64,000 bases of DNA, taken from Mycobacterium montefiorense (GTDB lineage Bacteria; Actinomycetota; Actinomycetes; Mycobacteriales; Mycobacteriaceae). The stretch spans positions 186,001 through 250,000 of the forward strand of contig NZ_BFCH01000036.1 in NCBI RefSeq assembly GCF_003112775.1. The letters run 5' to 3'. This document shows, piece by piece, positions 25,670 through 33,688 of the stretch; the first letter of the stretch is position 1; each line of letters begins with the position of its first letter. Both the position numbers and the translations under genes were made by a program. The notes under the pieces were generated by a model. The model was given only the letters and a program-made list of their open reading frames with translations. It was not told the origin of the DNA and ran no database searches.

Positions 25670-27398
25670 TTAATCGTTTTCGAATTCTGTTGTGTCGTTG
25701 TCACGGATGTTTGACCATGCTGCTTGGATGCGTTCAGTACGTCCGAACGTCGTTTCAACGTAACGACCTCGGCCTGGGATGCCGAATCGTTCGAATTTGA
25801 CTTCCCCGACCCCGCCCTCGAACTTGTCTGCCGATAGTAATACGGCGGGTGCTCGGTCGGCGTTGAGCTGGCGCAGTAACGGATCGGAGTTTTGGGCTGT
25901 CATTAGTCCTTCGGCTTGACGAGCTATGACGAAGTGCAAGCCTCGTTCTAAGGAGTCGGTGCGCAACCAGGGAAGTAGTTGGTGAATAGGCGGGTTGGAG
26001 TGCCGCGGAGCGACAAGCTGATAGTCATCGACGATCACGAATAGCTCGGGCCCGTCCCACCAGGAGCGTGCTTTGCGCTCGGCGGCGCTGATATCGTTGG
26101 GTACTGTTCGCGACGCTAAATTGTAAATCTTGTTGAGCCTATTGATAACCGACTCCAGTTCGTTGTCGCGGCGAACAGTGGCGAACAGGTTCTTCTCGGG
26201 AATCCGCTCCAGATGGGCGATTACGTGGATCCAGTAACACTATTTCCGCGTCGTCCTCGGTGGGAAACATCCGTGCGATGCTGTCGATCACGGTGCCTAT
26301 TAGCTCACTCTTTCCCGACTTAGGCTCACCGTAGATCACCAGATGCGGTTCTCGGTACATTTCGGCATACGCTGGGCGTAACGTAGATTCCCGCACTCCT
26401 AGCGGCAGACGCAGGCGTCTGCGCTCATCTGCACCGACCGGGGGAACCAACTCCGCGATCTCGCTACGGAGAAGCGAGATAGGCAGCGTACGCAGCTTTT
26501 CTACTTGTTGAGTGAACTCATGCGTTGAGATGGCTTTTATTAGGTGATCTAGGCCCGCGCCCATGTTAGCGGTGTCGGCCACGCCATCGATGCGGGGAAG
26601 CGCGATGAGTCCTTGCAGTTCCGAGCCGCTAGTGATAGCACGACCCGCAGCCTGAGGCCTTTCTTTGGCCAACGACGACTTGATCCTCGATATTTCGCCG
26701 CTGTGTAACTCAATAAACAGGTTGATATGGGGTCCGATACCGCGCATCTCCACGACACGAGATGTCGTGAACACGAAGTGAACTCCATAGTTGAGTGCCC
26801 CGGCGATCAGCGACTCGATCTCACCGCCGCGTCCGTTGAGGATTTGCCCAGGGGCTACGGCCGCATCCCAACCGTCGATGATCACGAAAACATCGCCGAA
26901 GGCGTCGGATGATGAGGACGAGTCAGCTCGAGTAACTAGTTCTCGATACTCCTTCATAGTTGGAATCCGATGTTCGCGAAACAATCGTTCACGACTTGCA
27001 ATCAAGTCTTTCGTCTGAACCAGCATGCGATTAATCGCATCAGGGTCAGCGCGGGTAGCCACACCGCCGACGTGCGGAAGATCGAGCAACGGCGCTAGCC
27101 CGCCGCCGGCGTAGTCGATTACATACATCTGGACCCGGCGGGGATGATTGTTCAGCGCAAGCGAAGACACCAGTGTTTTGATCGCTGTCGACTTGCCCAC
27201 CTGACTACCGCCGGTAAGAAGAACGTGATTATTAGTCAGGTCCACATTCCATGGCGGTTGGGTGTGGCGCAATGGGTTATCGAAGAGCCCGAATGGAACA
27301 TCGAGTTGGGTAGGTGTGGTGCTGGTCAGGGAATCGAGTTTTCGCAGATTGGGATCAACCTGGTCAAGGGTTTTCACCGTCAATATGGGAAGCCACAT
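25670..27398 (-). pseudogene. eccCb (FtsK/SpoIIIE-type ESX ATPase), frameshifted
   Basis: The first frame (27398 to about 26216) has EccCb1-like domains: MWLPILTVK start region, Walker A GGSQVGKST, VFVIIDGWD, then a second ATPase with GEPKSGKSE. At a GGG run (plus strand 26215-26217), one extra base shifts the frame. Removing it continues the protein as HLERIPEKNLFATVRRDN through FVIVDDYQLVAPRHS to the end at 25670. Upstream of the ATG, the frame stays open for about 28 codons with EccCb-like DHAYRM and no start codon, so the 5' end is lost as well. EccCb recognises and drives ESX substrates. Without the upstream EccCa half this could not work alone. Confidence 0.82.
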
Positions 27399-27427
27399 GC
27401 GATATGCGTGATCGACGTTGGCTGACT

Positions 27428-27877
27428 TCAGGCGTTCGACAACAGTAGTGAAAATTGTTGGCGGGTCATGGAATTCGTCGCTAACCTAGCCAACGTGAGT
27501 TGCGGTGGTGTGGCCTCCGCCAGTGCTGCCGCGTAGGCCACCCCAAGATGGGCCGTTGACCGTATCGGGACTTGTACAGCCAAAGCGCCCACACTCAGCG
27601 TTACCCTCGGATCCAGCTGGTCAATGCTCACACCACTGCGATTGGTCGCCATCCCAAAATTGCGGCGGGCTTCGTGCGCGCCGGCGGCCACTTCAACACT
27701 TTGCTCGCCGGCGGCCAATCGGCCCAACCATGCATCGCACATCATCGGGTCAGCCAGTGTCGCCCGCATAAATGCCTCACGTGCCTGCGCCGACTCGCCA
27801 TTGCGCAAATGGCGAATGCCCATTACAAATACGCTTAAAGCGTCCACGGAATTAGCTATATCCATATACGCACCCAC
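27428..27877 (-). pseudogene. EccA N-terminal domain fragment
   Basis: 149 residues matching only the N-terminal TPR-like domain of EccA-type AAA+ ATPases: MMCDAWLGRLAAGEQ recalls EccA1 SACDAWIGRI, and AHEARRNFGMATNRSGVSID recalls its YSRRNFG...ISMSTL block. The C-terminal AAA+ ATPase domain is missing. The last codons run into the eccCb remnant in another frame. This looks like a deletion that fused the start of eccA to the middle of eccCb, removing the DNA between. It could in principle still be made as a small protein. Confidence 0.65.
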
Positions 27878-28000
27878 CTCCAGCTATCGTCCAGCAGCGC
27901 ATACTTTCAAACACTGCTTAGCATCGCGTTTTCTATCAAATGTAAACCAGCTGGGTAATGCGAACGCCGGCCGGTATCGGGAGATCTGGTCAATGCCTTG

Positions 28001-29170
28001 CTAATATCTTTCTGTTCGAGGTATTTCGTTTGATCTGCGTTCGCTTTCCGTCGGTGCCATGTGATCAATAGTCGCGCCGCCACCCCAGGGTAAGAAATCG
28101 AAATCCGTAGATTCAGGCACCCTGATTAACGGCGCATTTTCTTTGCTGGACTTATGCTTTGACTCTGCGTCCGATCGACCTCCGCCTTTCCCTGCCGATA
28201 GGGGCATCATTGGCATACCTTGCATCCCCCCTTGCATTCCCGCACTGGCTGTCGCACCCGTGTTTACACCGCTAATTTGAGGAGATCCTGCATTATTACC
28301 CAAATGGTCCCACCCCTCCGGGAATCGGAATCCGCTAGACGCCTCCGATAATCCACTAGTGTCCGGCACACGTTCACCGGCAACCTTGGCCTTGCCGCCC
28401 TGCTCGGCCTGTCCGGTGGAATTGGGGGGCTCGGCCTGTCCGGTGGAATCGGGGGCAGGACCGGATCCTCGCGACCCGGAGCGCCCCATGCTCGAAGCTA
28501 GGCCGCCAAGAGTGCTCAGGCCTGCCATGCCTGCCATTTCCAGTGCCTCAAAGCCGCCGCCACCCGAGCCGCCACCTCCGTGATGTTTGTGATGTCCGCC
28601 GCCGCCGCCGCCACCACCACCTCCGGGCGTGAGCTTTGGGATCTTTGGCAACGTTCCGTATGTCATATTCGCGGTTTTTGCTAAGCTGTAAGCCTGGTAG
28701 CCAGCATTATTGTGCGCGGTCATGATGGCGTAGGCGATAGCTGCGCCAGCCGCCACGGCAAATTCGCCGATGGTCCACCAATATTTCGCCAGATCATCGG
28801 TGAAGAGTTTTTTGCAGTCGGTGCAGGCCTTATCTGAATAAGGCGTTGCATCCCACCAGGCCATGAATGCGGCAGCCTGCTGTTTTGTGTTGTGTGAGGC
28901 GGCGCCCAACTGACCGTGCACTCCACTCAGCACAAGAAGGAATTGATTCATGGATTGCTGAATCTTTGCGACCACTGGTGCATCCCAATCGGCGGCCAGT
29001 ATCGCCTGTTGCTTTTTGAGGCCGGTAATCAGGGTATCGAACGCTATGGCGCAGCTATTAAAAGCAGTCGAGGCGCCTGTCATAGGTTTAGATCCAGGCC
29101 ACGGTGTCACCTTTGTGCTGTCGGTTAAATAGCCTACCCATCTTGCAAGCAGTTCCGGCGCTTGGGTCAT
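28001..29170 (-). CDS. Esp-like ESX secretion-associated protein with Gly/His tract
   Basis: 389 residues, intact. The N-terminal 125 residues are helical (GASTAFNSCAIAFDTLITG; ADWDAPVVAKIQQSMNQFLL, a degenerate WxG-type hairpin). A hydrophobic helix follows at about 131-150, then a glycine tract with HHKHH (182-206). The tail is Gly/Met/Ser-rich (GMQGGMQGMPMMPLSAGKGG) and ends in a charged region. This general layout recalls EspB/EspE/EspK substrates of ESX-1; I cannot assign it to one. It lies between the espG-like and eccA remnants, where ESX loci keep such genes. Confidence 0.6.
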   Translation of the reverse strand: MTQAPELLARWVGYLTDSTKVTPWPGSKPMTGASTAFNSCAIAFDTLITGLKKQQAILAADWDAPVVAKIQQSMNQFLLVLSGVHGQLGAASHNTKQQAAAFMAWWDATPYSDKACTDCKKLFTDDLAKYWWTIGEFAVAAGAAIAYAIMTAHNNAGYQAYSLAKTANMTYGTLPKIPKLTPGGGGGGGGGGHHKHHGGGGSGGGGFEALEMAGMAGLSTLGGLASSMGRSGSRGSGPAPDSTGQAEPPNSTGQAEQGGKAKVAGERVPDTSGLSEASSGFRFPEGWDHLGNNAGSPQISGVNTGATASAGMQGGMQGMPMMPLSAGKGGGRSDAESKHKSSKENAPLIRVPESTDFDFLPWGGGATIDHMAPTESERRSNEIPRTERY

Positions 29171-29268
29171 GAGCCTTTAGCCTCCGTTCAATTATGACCG
29201 AATTAACACACCCTGTTGGCGCGCCTTTGTAATCTCTGGACAGTAATGTAACTGTCAAAAGAAACTTT

Positions 29269-30237
29269 TTACGATAAGTAGTTGACACCTTTGGTTGCCG
29301 CTGCGCTGAATGCTGGGAATTCGTAATCGTGATTCAGGGTGGTCGATGTCGGGCGGGTAAACCAATCCCTTGAGGGAGGCATTGCTACCAGGTCGGTTAT
29401 TGCACCGAGAAATCGGGGATATGTTCCTTCGCCGATCGTCGTCACGATTCCCGTACGCTCCATTCATGTCCCCGAAATCACACGTCCAAAACTTGTGTCC
29501 GCGACGAGAACCGCAGCTGGGCAAAACGCTATCTCCGTCCCCCAGTTGCGTTCAACCATGATGTGGCAACGTTGACCTTCACCATTCATCACCGCATCGA
29601 GTACTTGTGCGGTCTGACCGTTCCTCTTTAGCGCGTTATCAATTTCCTTGGGAAATTGGCTGGCCTGGTCCTGATAGCCGGACTTGATGTTTTTCCGGGT
29701 GAAAGTTACTGATTGCATCGCAGCCGCCGGGGGATCCATATTATGCCCGGGTAACATCAGCGAATCCCATAGAGGCGCAGCAACCAAGTCGTCAACCGAG
29801 CGCCCTCGTGACCATATCGACTGAATTACCAATTCCTCACCGATACGCGCGGCCATGACGTGGTCGCCGCCCCGCTGCGCCACCACCACTCGACGCAGTC
29901 GCGGTCCCTCTCTGGCCATTGCTGAGGCACTAATATCAGGCTTACACAATACGTACAACCAGGCGGCTAACGCACGATCGATATCTCCGTCAGAATTGAT
30001 TAGTTGCGCATCGAGAAGGGCCGAAAATGCGTGATCGTCGATTGCCTGTTGCTCGCGGCTAGTGAGGCCACGAGAATAGAGATCCAGTGTCAACGGCGCT
30101 GAGTTGAGGCTTAGTTTTTTCATAAGATAGAGGACGGAGTCGGTGTCTAGATATGCGGCGGCCAGAAGAGGTGTTCTGGAATTATGCACAGTTGCCACTT
30201 TCGAGATGTGGTTGATGTATTGGGTGTTGTTAGACAT
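29269..30237 (-). pseudogene. espG-like ESX chaperone gene with one in-frame stop
   Basis: 258 codons with the EspG pattern (WLYVLCKPDISASAMARE, RGGDHVMAARIGEELVIQSI, SVDDLVAAPLWDSLM), then a TGA at 29464-29466. The same frame continues for 64 more codons (MERTGIVTTIGEGTYPRF to the TAA at 29269), which look like the normal EspG C-terminus. Total about 322 residues, close to the family size. EspG proteins bind PE-PPE heterodimers and keep PPE soluble for export. The start overlaps the esxA-like stop. The product, if made, would lack its last fifth. Confidence 0.75.
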
Positions 30238-30529
30238 CGAACATGCCGGCTATTTGGTTATCGGTGTGTTGCATATCGTTGTTAGCGGTGCATAGATTTT
30301 GAATAGCCCGAGTTGTGACGTCAATGATGTCTTGGTTTGCTTTCGTGAACTTTTGGAATGCGTCTTGGAATGAGGTGCCCGAGGAGCCATCCCATGATGC
30401 CGCTAATCATGATTGGGCGGCATTGCCTTCGGAGAGCAGTTCCTGGGATCGGGAGACTACTCCTTGCAAAGATCCGGCCCCGGATTCAATTCCGGCGTGG
30501 TTGTACAGGATAGTACTGTCGTCAGACAT
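30230..30529 (-). pseudogene. esxA-like (ESAT-6 family) gene with one in-frame stop
   Basis: ATG at 30529 behind a GAGAGG ribosome site; 99 codons plus TAA, the normal ESAT-6 family length. It translates as MSDDSTILYNHAGIESGAG ... LLSEGNAAQS, then TGA (30407-30409), then LAASWDGSSGTSFQDAF to the end IAGMFDV. The WxG motif (WDG) and the C-terminal MF match EsxA (LAAAWGGSGSEAYQ, VTGMFA). The stop replaces the residue just before LAA. Apart from that one codon the frame is clean. Too short and interrupted to appear as one open frame. Confidence 0.85.
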
Positions 30530-30630
30530 GTCTACACCTCTCGATTTCGTATTTACTGATTACATTGTGGAGATCAACGATGTGGGCCAGGTATCAATGA
30601 GTGCGCGGGACGGGTTGATGTTCGGGATGC

Positions 30631-30930
30631 TCACACGATGCTTTGAAAATACGACGCGCTTGTCTCTTCCTGGTGCTGAACCATGTTGATGCCCTGACCC
30701 AGATTTGCTGTTATACCGTCAAGCGTGTCATTGTTTTTTTGGCAGACTTAATGAATCTCCTGGGCGTGATTGAAGAACGCGTTTGCCATGCGCCCCTTCG
30801 CGGAGCCCATGATCTCATCGGTCACCCCAAGCAGTTTCTTATTATTTGCAGAAGTTTCCTCAACTAACGCAACGAATTTTTTGGTTTGCGCTGCTTGATT
30901 ATTAAGATCCTGTCGAAATTGTCCAGCCAT
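30631..30930 (-). pseudogene. esxB-like (CFP-10 family) gene with one in-frame stop
   Basis: ATG at 30930 behind AAAGGTGAG; 99 codons to the TGA at 30631, the same length as CFP-10. MAGQFRQDLNNQAAQTKKF ... NAFFNHAQEIH is interrupted by TAA at 30748-30750. It then resumes in frame as VCQKNNDTLDGITANLGQGI and ends SYFQSIV. The second half parallels CFP-10 KQKQELDEISTNIRQAG. The hairpin turn reads IMG rather than WxG, and the YxxxD export motif is replaced (MVQHQ). Partner of the esxA-like gene 101 bp downstream. Confidence 0.8.
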
Positions 30931-31032
30931 TAGTTTCTCACCTTTCACAATCGAAAATTTATCACCATGTCGCGTCAAGCATTTAGAGTTATTATCTAAG
31001 GGGCCTCCTCTGCCGGGACGGATGCGGATGGG

Positions 31033-32145
31033 TTACGTGGGCATTCCGCGTCGTCGCCGACTACGGCCAGAAGAGGGCGACGACGGTATCGGAGTCGAAT
31101 TGATTCCGGTGCGGTTAGCGGCCGCGCCATTGGGAGAGCCCATAAAGCTGTTCATGGATGGGGTGGGCAGCAGTGAAGTCCTGGTCGTCGCGGCAGGCGA
31201 ACGCGAGCCAGCAGTGCTGCCGGGTAGCGCCCCTGCGCCAGCACGGGCACCAGAGCTATGCCATCCCACGGGGTAGCGAAACGCCCCCGTTTTCTTGGAA
31301 GCCCCAGAGATACCGTTTCGACTGGTGATTCGTTCGCTTCTCACCAACGACGGTTTCGCGCCCGGTGCTGAATCCGGCCGGCCGGCCGACCCGCCAGCCA
31401 GCGCGTTGGACGAGGAGAGCGCTGAATGATTCGGTATGCCACCCGTAGTCATCGACCGTAGACCCCCAATCGGTGGGATGGATGACATGGACGGAAAACC
31501 CCCCGATGGGCCAGAACTGCGGCGGTGATCATCCGGAGGCCCAGGGTCCGGATGAACTCGCTCACTGAAGACATCCGGACCTTGTGTAGGGCCCGGGTCT
31601 CCTAAACGGTCTCCTAAACAAGAGGCCGACGCCTTCGCTAACGGTGGGACAGACGCCAACGAACTAAACTGCGCGTTCACCTCGGTCGCCGCTCGATACG
31701 TCGACATGGCCGCATTGTTCTGCACGGTGTACTGCACATACTCGGCGTGCAAGCGAGCGAGCTCCGCGCTGTTTTGACCAAAAACGTTTGTGCTCTGAGC
31801 GATCGCGAGGGCGGTCCGGTTTGCCGCGATCTGAGGGAGCTCAACGATGGACATGAGCGCAGTGTTATAAATCTGGGCCTGCTGCAGAGTTCGAGCGCCG
31901 GCATCGGCCAGTGCCGCGCAATGATGTTGCGCCGCAGCAAGATAGTCGGTTATCCGTGATTGCATAGGCGCGATCGCGGCACCCGACCAACTCGACGTCA
32001 GACGTTCCGCATTGGTCGTGGTCTCACTAATAAAATTCTGATAAGCGCTTAGCGAATTGCCAAACGCCACTGATGCCGCATACATCGGTGCCGGACCCGC
32101 GCCCGTAGTCAACTGAGTTGCGATTACCTCTGGTGGCATAAACAC
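31033..32145 (-). CDS. PPE68-like PPE protein
   Basis: 370 residues, intact. The N-terminal PPE domain has MPPEVIATQLTTGAGPAPMY, SSWSGAAIAPM (WxG turn) and LPQIAANRTALAIAQSTNVFGQN (the EspG contact region). The C-terminal half is Ser/Pro/Gly-rich, with repeats of SxPPIGG type, and ends in a basic RRRRG cluster. Its place between the PE and esxB-like genes is that of PPE68 in ESX-1. Codon use is less GC-rich than the core. Confidence 0.85.
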   Translation of the reverse strand: MFMPPEVIATQLTTGAGPAPMYAASVAFGNSLSAYQNFISETTTNAERLTSSWSGAAIAPMQSRITDYLAAAQHHCAALADAGARTLQQAQIYNTALMSIVELPQIAANRTALAIAQSTNVFGQNSAELARLHAEYVQYTVQNNAAMSTYRAATEVNAQFSSLASVPPLAKASASCLGDRLGDPGPTQGPDVFSERVHPDPGPPDDHRRSSGPSGGFPSMSSIPPIGGLRSMTTGGIPNHSALSSSNALAGGSAGRPDSAPGAKPSLVRSERITSRNGISGASKKTGAFRYPVGWHSSGARAGAGALPGSTAGSRSPAATTRTSLLPTPSMNSFMGSPNGAAANRTGINSTPIPSSPSSGRSRRRRGMPT

Positions 32146-32232
32146 AATAACCTCACCCCCGGGTCCGGCTTATCGGCTGTTCGGTTTGTCGTGACTACTA
32201 CGGCATCATTGTGGTGATGTCGTGTGGTCGGT

Positions 32233-32532
32233 CTAACCGCCAGGAAACGATGTCGAATTTAATTTGTCTTGATTTTCATACGATTGAGCAGCCTCTCTCA
32301 ATGCCTCGGCATATTGATTCAACTCAGTAGAGACTTGACCGGCCACCGCGATGAATTCCCCACCGAACTTGGCCGTTTTCATCGCCGCATCGGTCGACGC
32401 GTCATCCAGGCCTGCTGGCGGTAGGGCGGTCATCGCGTCCGTATGACTCTCGACCTGATCAATCATGGCCTGCGCCAATGTTTGAACCTCGCTGGCAACC
32501 GACCGAAGTACCGCAGGATCAACTTTAACCAT
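32233..32532 (-). CDS. PE35-like PE protein
   Basis: 99 residues from the ATG at 32532 (MVKVDPAVLRSVASEVQTL); the longer open frame upstream (to 32769) is GC-rich flank and is rejected as coding. The helix-turn-helix PE-type domain ends in the T7SS export motif YxxxD (Tyr85-Glu-Asn-Gln-Asp89, in AQSYENQDKL). First gene of the minus-strand ESX remnant, followed by the PPE68-like gene, as in ESX-1. Confidence 0.82.
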   Translation of the reverse strand: MVKVDPAVLRSVASEVQTLAQAMIDQVESHTDAMTALPPAGLDDASTDAAMKTAKFGGEFIAVAGQVSTELNQYAEALREAAQSYENQDKLNSTSFPGG

Positions 32533-33296
32533 GGAAACAATGTACGACAGCAACAGTAGGCATGGGAATAGTTTTGCGCATCTTTTTGGGCGAACCACGT
32601 GGATCGATTTGGATGATGATCGATTACTGTCATCGTTTTGGCGTGTTGGGCGCGAATGGCTTCCACGGGTGCGCCGGTGCCTAGGGCTTCGTCGAGCGCA
32701 AACTGTGCGCCCGCCGGACGCGGTCGCCGCGGAGCGCACCTTCGCCGAATTGTCAGTGGGCCAGATCATCTCGAGATGCGGAGCCGCCCAACCCCAACCT
32801 GGGGGGCGTCACTGCTTCCGGCCGCTGACGGCCGAGAGCAGGCAGATATCGGCCTGGTCGTGGGCGACGCGGGAAGCGGGATGCTGTTGCCGCCGATTTG
32901 GATATTGCTTGGCCTAGCGACTAGTTGTGCGCCGACATCCGCACGCCAATACCTAGTCTGCACAACATATTTAGAGGCTGTTGTCCTCGCCTCGATGGGC
33001 TTGGGCGCCGAACTGTGGTGGCAGTTGCCCGGCGGCGCCCCGCCGGGGTCGTCGCAGGCGATGCCGGCGCATCCCGACAGCACCGCGGTCAACGTCGAAA
33101 TCGCCGATGCCATGCGCAGTCGCGCCCGCCGTTTGCAATTGGTCCAACGCCTTGCGCATTATCGCCTCACCGTGAGTCCAGTGTTGATAAGCCGCACGGG
33201 CGCGGGCTACTGCCCTCGCCAGGGGCGACAAGCCGGCCTCGGCCTCGGGCGCCCCGAGGCCGGCTAGCGGTCCGGCGCTGATGCCACACTGGGCTC
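32533..33296. other. Right boundary of the island: GC-rich stretch without a clear gene
   Basis: 764 bp. GC content returns to core level at about 32640. Several overlapping frames are open on both strands (for example 32638-33267 plus, and a minus-strand frame from 33231), but none has recognisable domains or consistent codon bias. It may hold remnants of a core gene cut by the island, and the promoter for the glutaredoxin-like gene. Confidence 0.45.
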
Positions 33297-33566
33297 ATGA
33301 CTCAGGCCCCCGGCCGCCCGAAGGTGGAGCTGCTGACCCGCGATGGATGCACCATCTGCGCGCGGGCCTACGCACGGTTGGCTGAGCTGGCCGGGGAGCT
33401 GGATTTCGACCTCGCGGCCACCGACGTCGACGTCGCCGCGGCGTCCGGCAACCCCGGGCTGCGGGCGGAGTTCGGCGACCGCCTACCGGTGATCTTGCTG
33501 AATGGCAGCGAGCACAGTTACTGGGAGATCGACGAGCCGCGGCTGCGCGCCGACCTCGGCCGGTAA
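33297..33566 (+). CDS. Glutaredoxin-like protein (Rv0508-like)
   Basis: An 89-residue thioredoxin-fold protein of the DUF836 type: VELLTRDGCTICARAYARL carries the CxxC redox pair (Cys-Thr-Ile-Cys) near residue 15, and RLPVILLNGSEHSYWEID has the cis-Pro. It sits upstream of the heme operon, as in other mycobacteria. Redox partner unknown. Confidence 0.88.
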   Translation: MTQAPGRPKVELLTRDGCTICARAYARLAELAGELDFDLAATDVDVAAASGNPGLRAEFGDRLPVILLNGSEHSYWEIDEPRLRADLGR

Positions 33567-33688
33567 CGCTGCGGGCCCCGAGCAAGGTGTGCGCCAACTC
33601 AATATTTGGTAGCCCACCGAATAAACGTTTACCGTAGACACCAGTTCAGTTACTGGAGTAGCGAGGGAGCTGGCCAGGTGATGCTGCC

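Noticed and set aside
28600..28640. CRISPR-like or microsatellite repeat at the GCC/CCG run
   Set aside because: It is codon-level glycine repetition within the Esp-like gene; no spacers or regular units. I found no CRISPR array or tRNA/rRNA gene in the window.
20240..32640. Intact ESX secretion system
   Set aside because: No eccB, eccD, eccCa or mycosin gene is present, and eccA, eccCb, eccE, espG, esxA and esxB are truncated or interrupted.
32533..32769. 79-codon N-terminal extension of the PE35-like gene
   Set aside because: The extension is Arg/Ser-rich and GC-rich, unlike the PE domain; PE proteins begin a few residues before this helix, so the ATG at 32532 is used.
32638..33267. 209-codon plus-strand open frame at the right island boundary
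   Set aside because: Overlapping open frames of similar length on both strands, no recognisable domain, Arg/Pro/Ala composition typical of shadow frames in GC-rich DNA.
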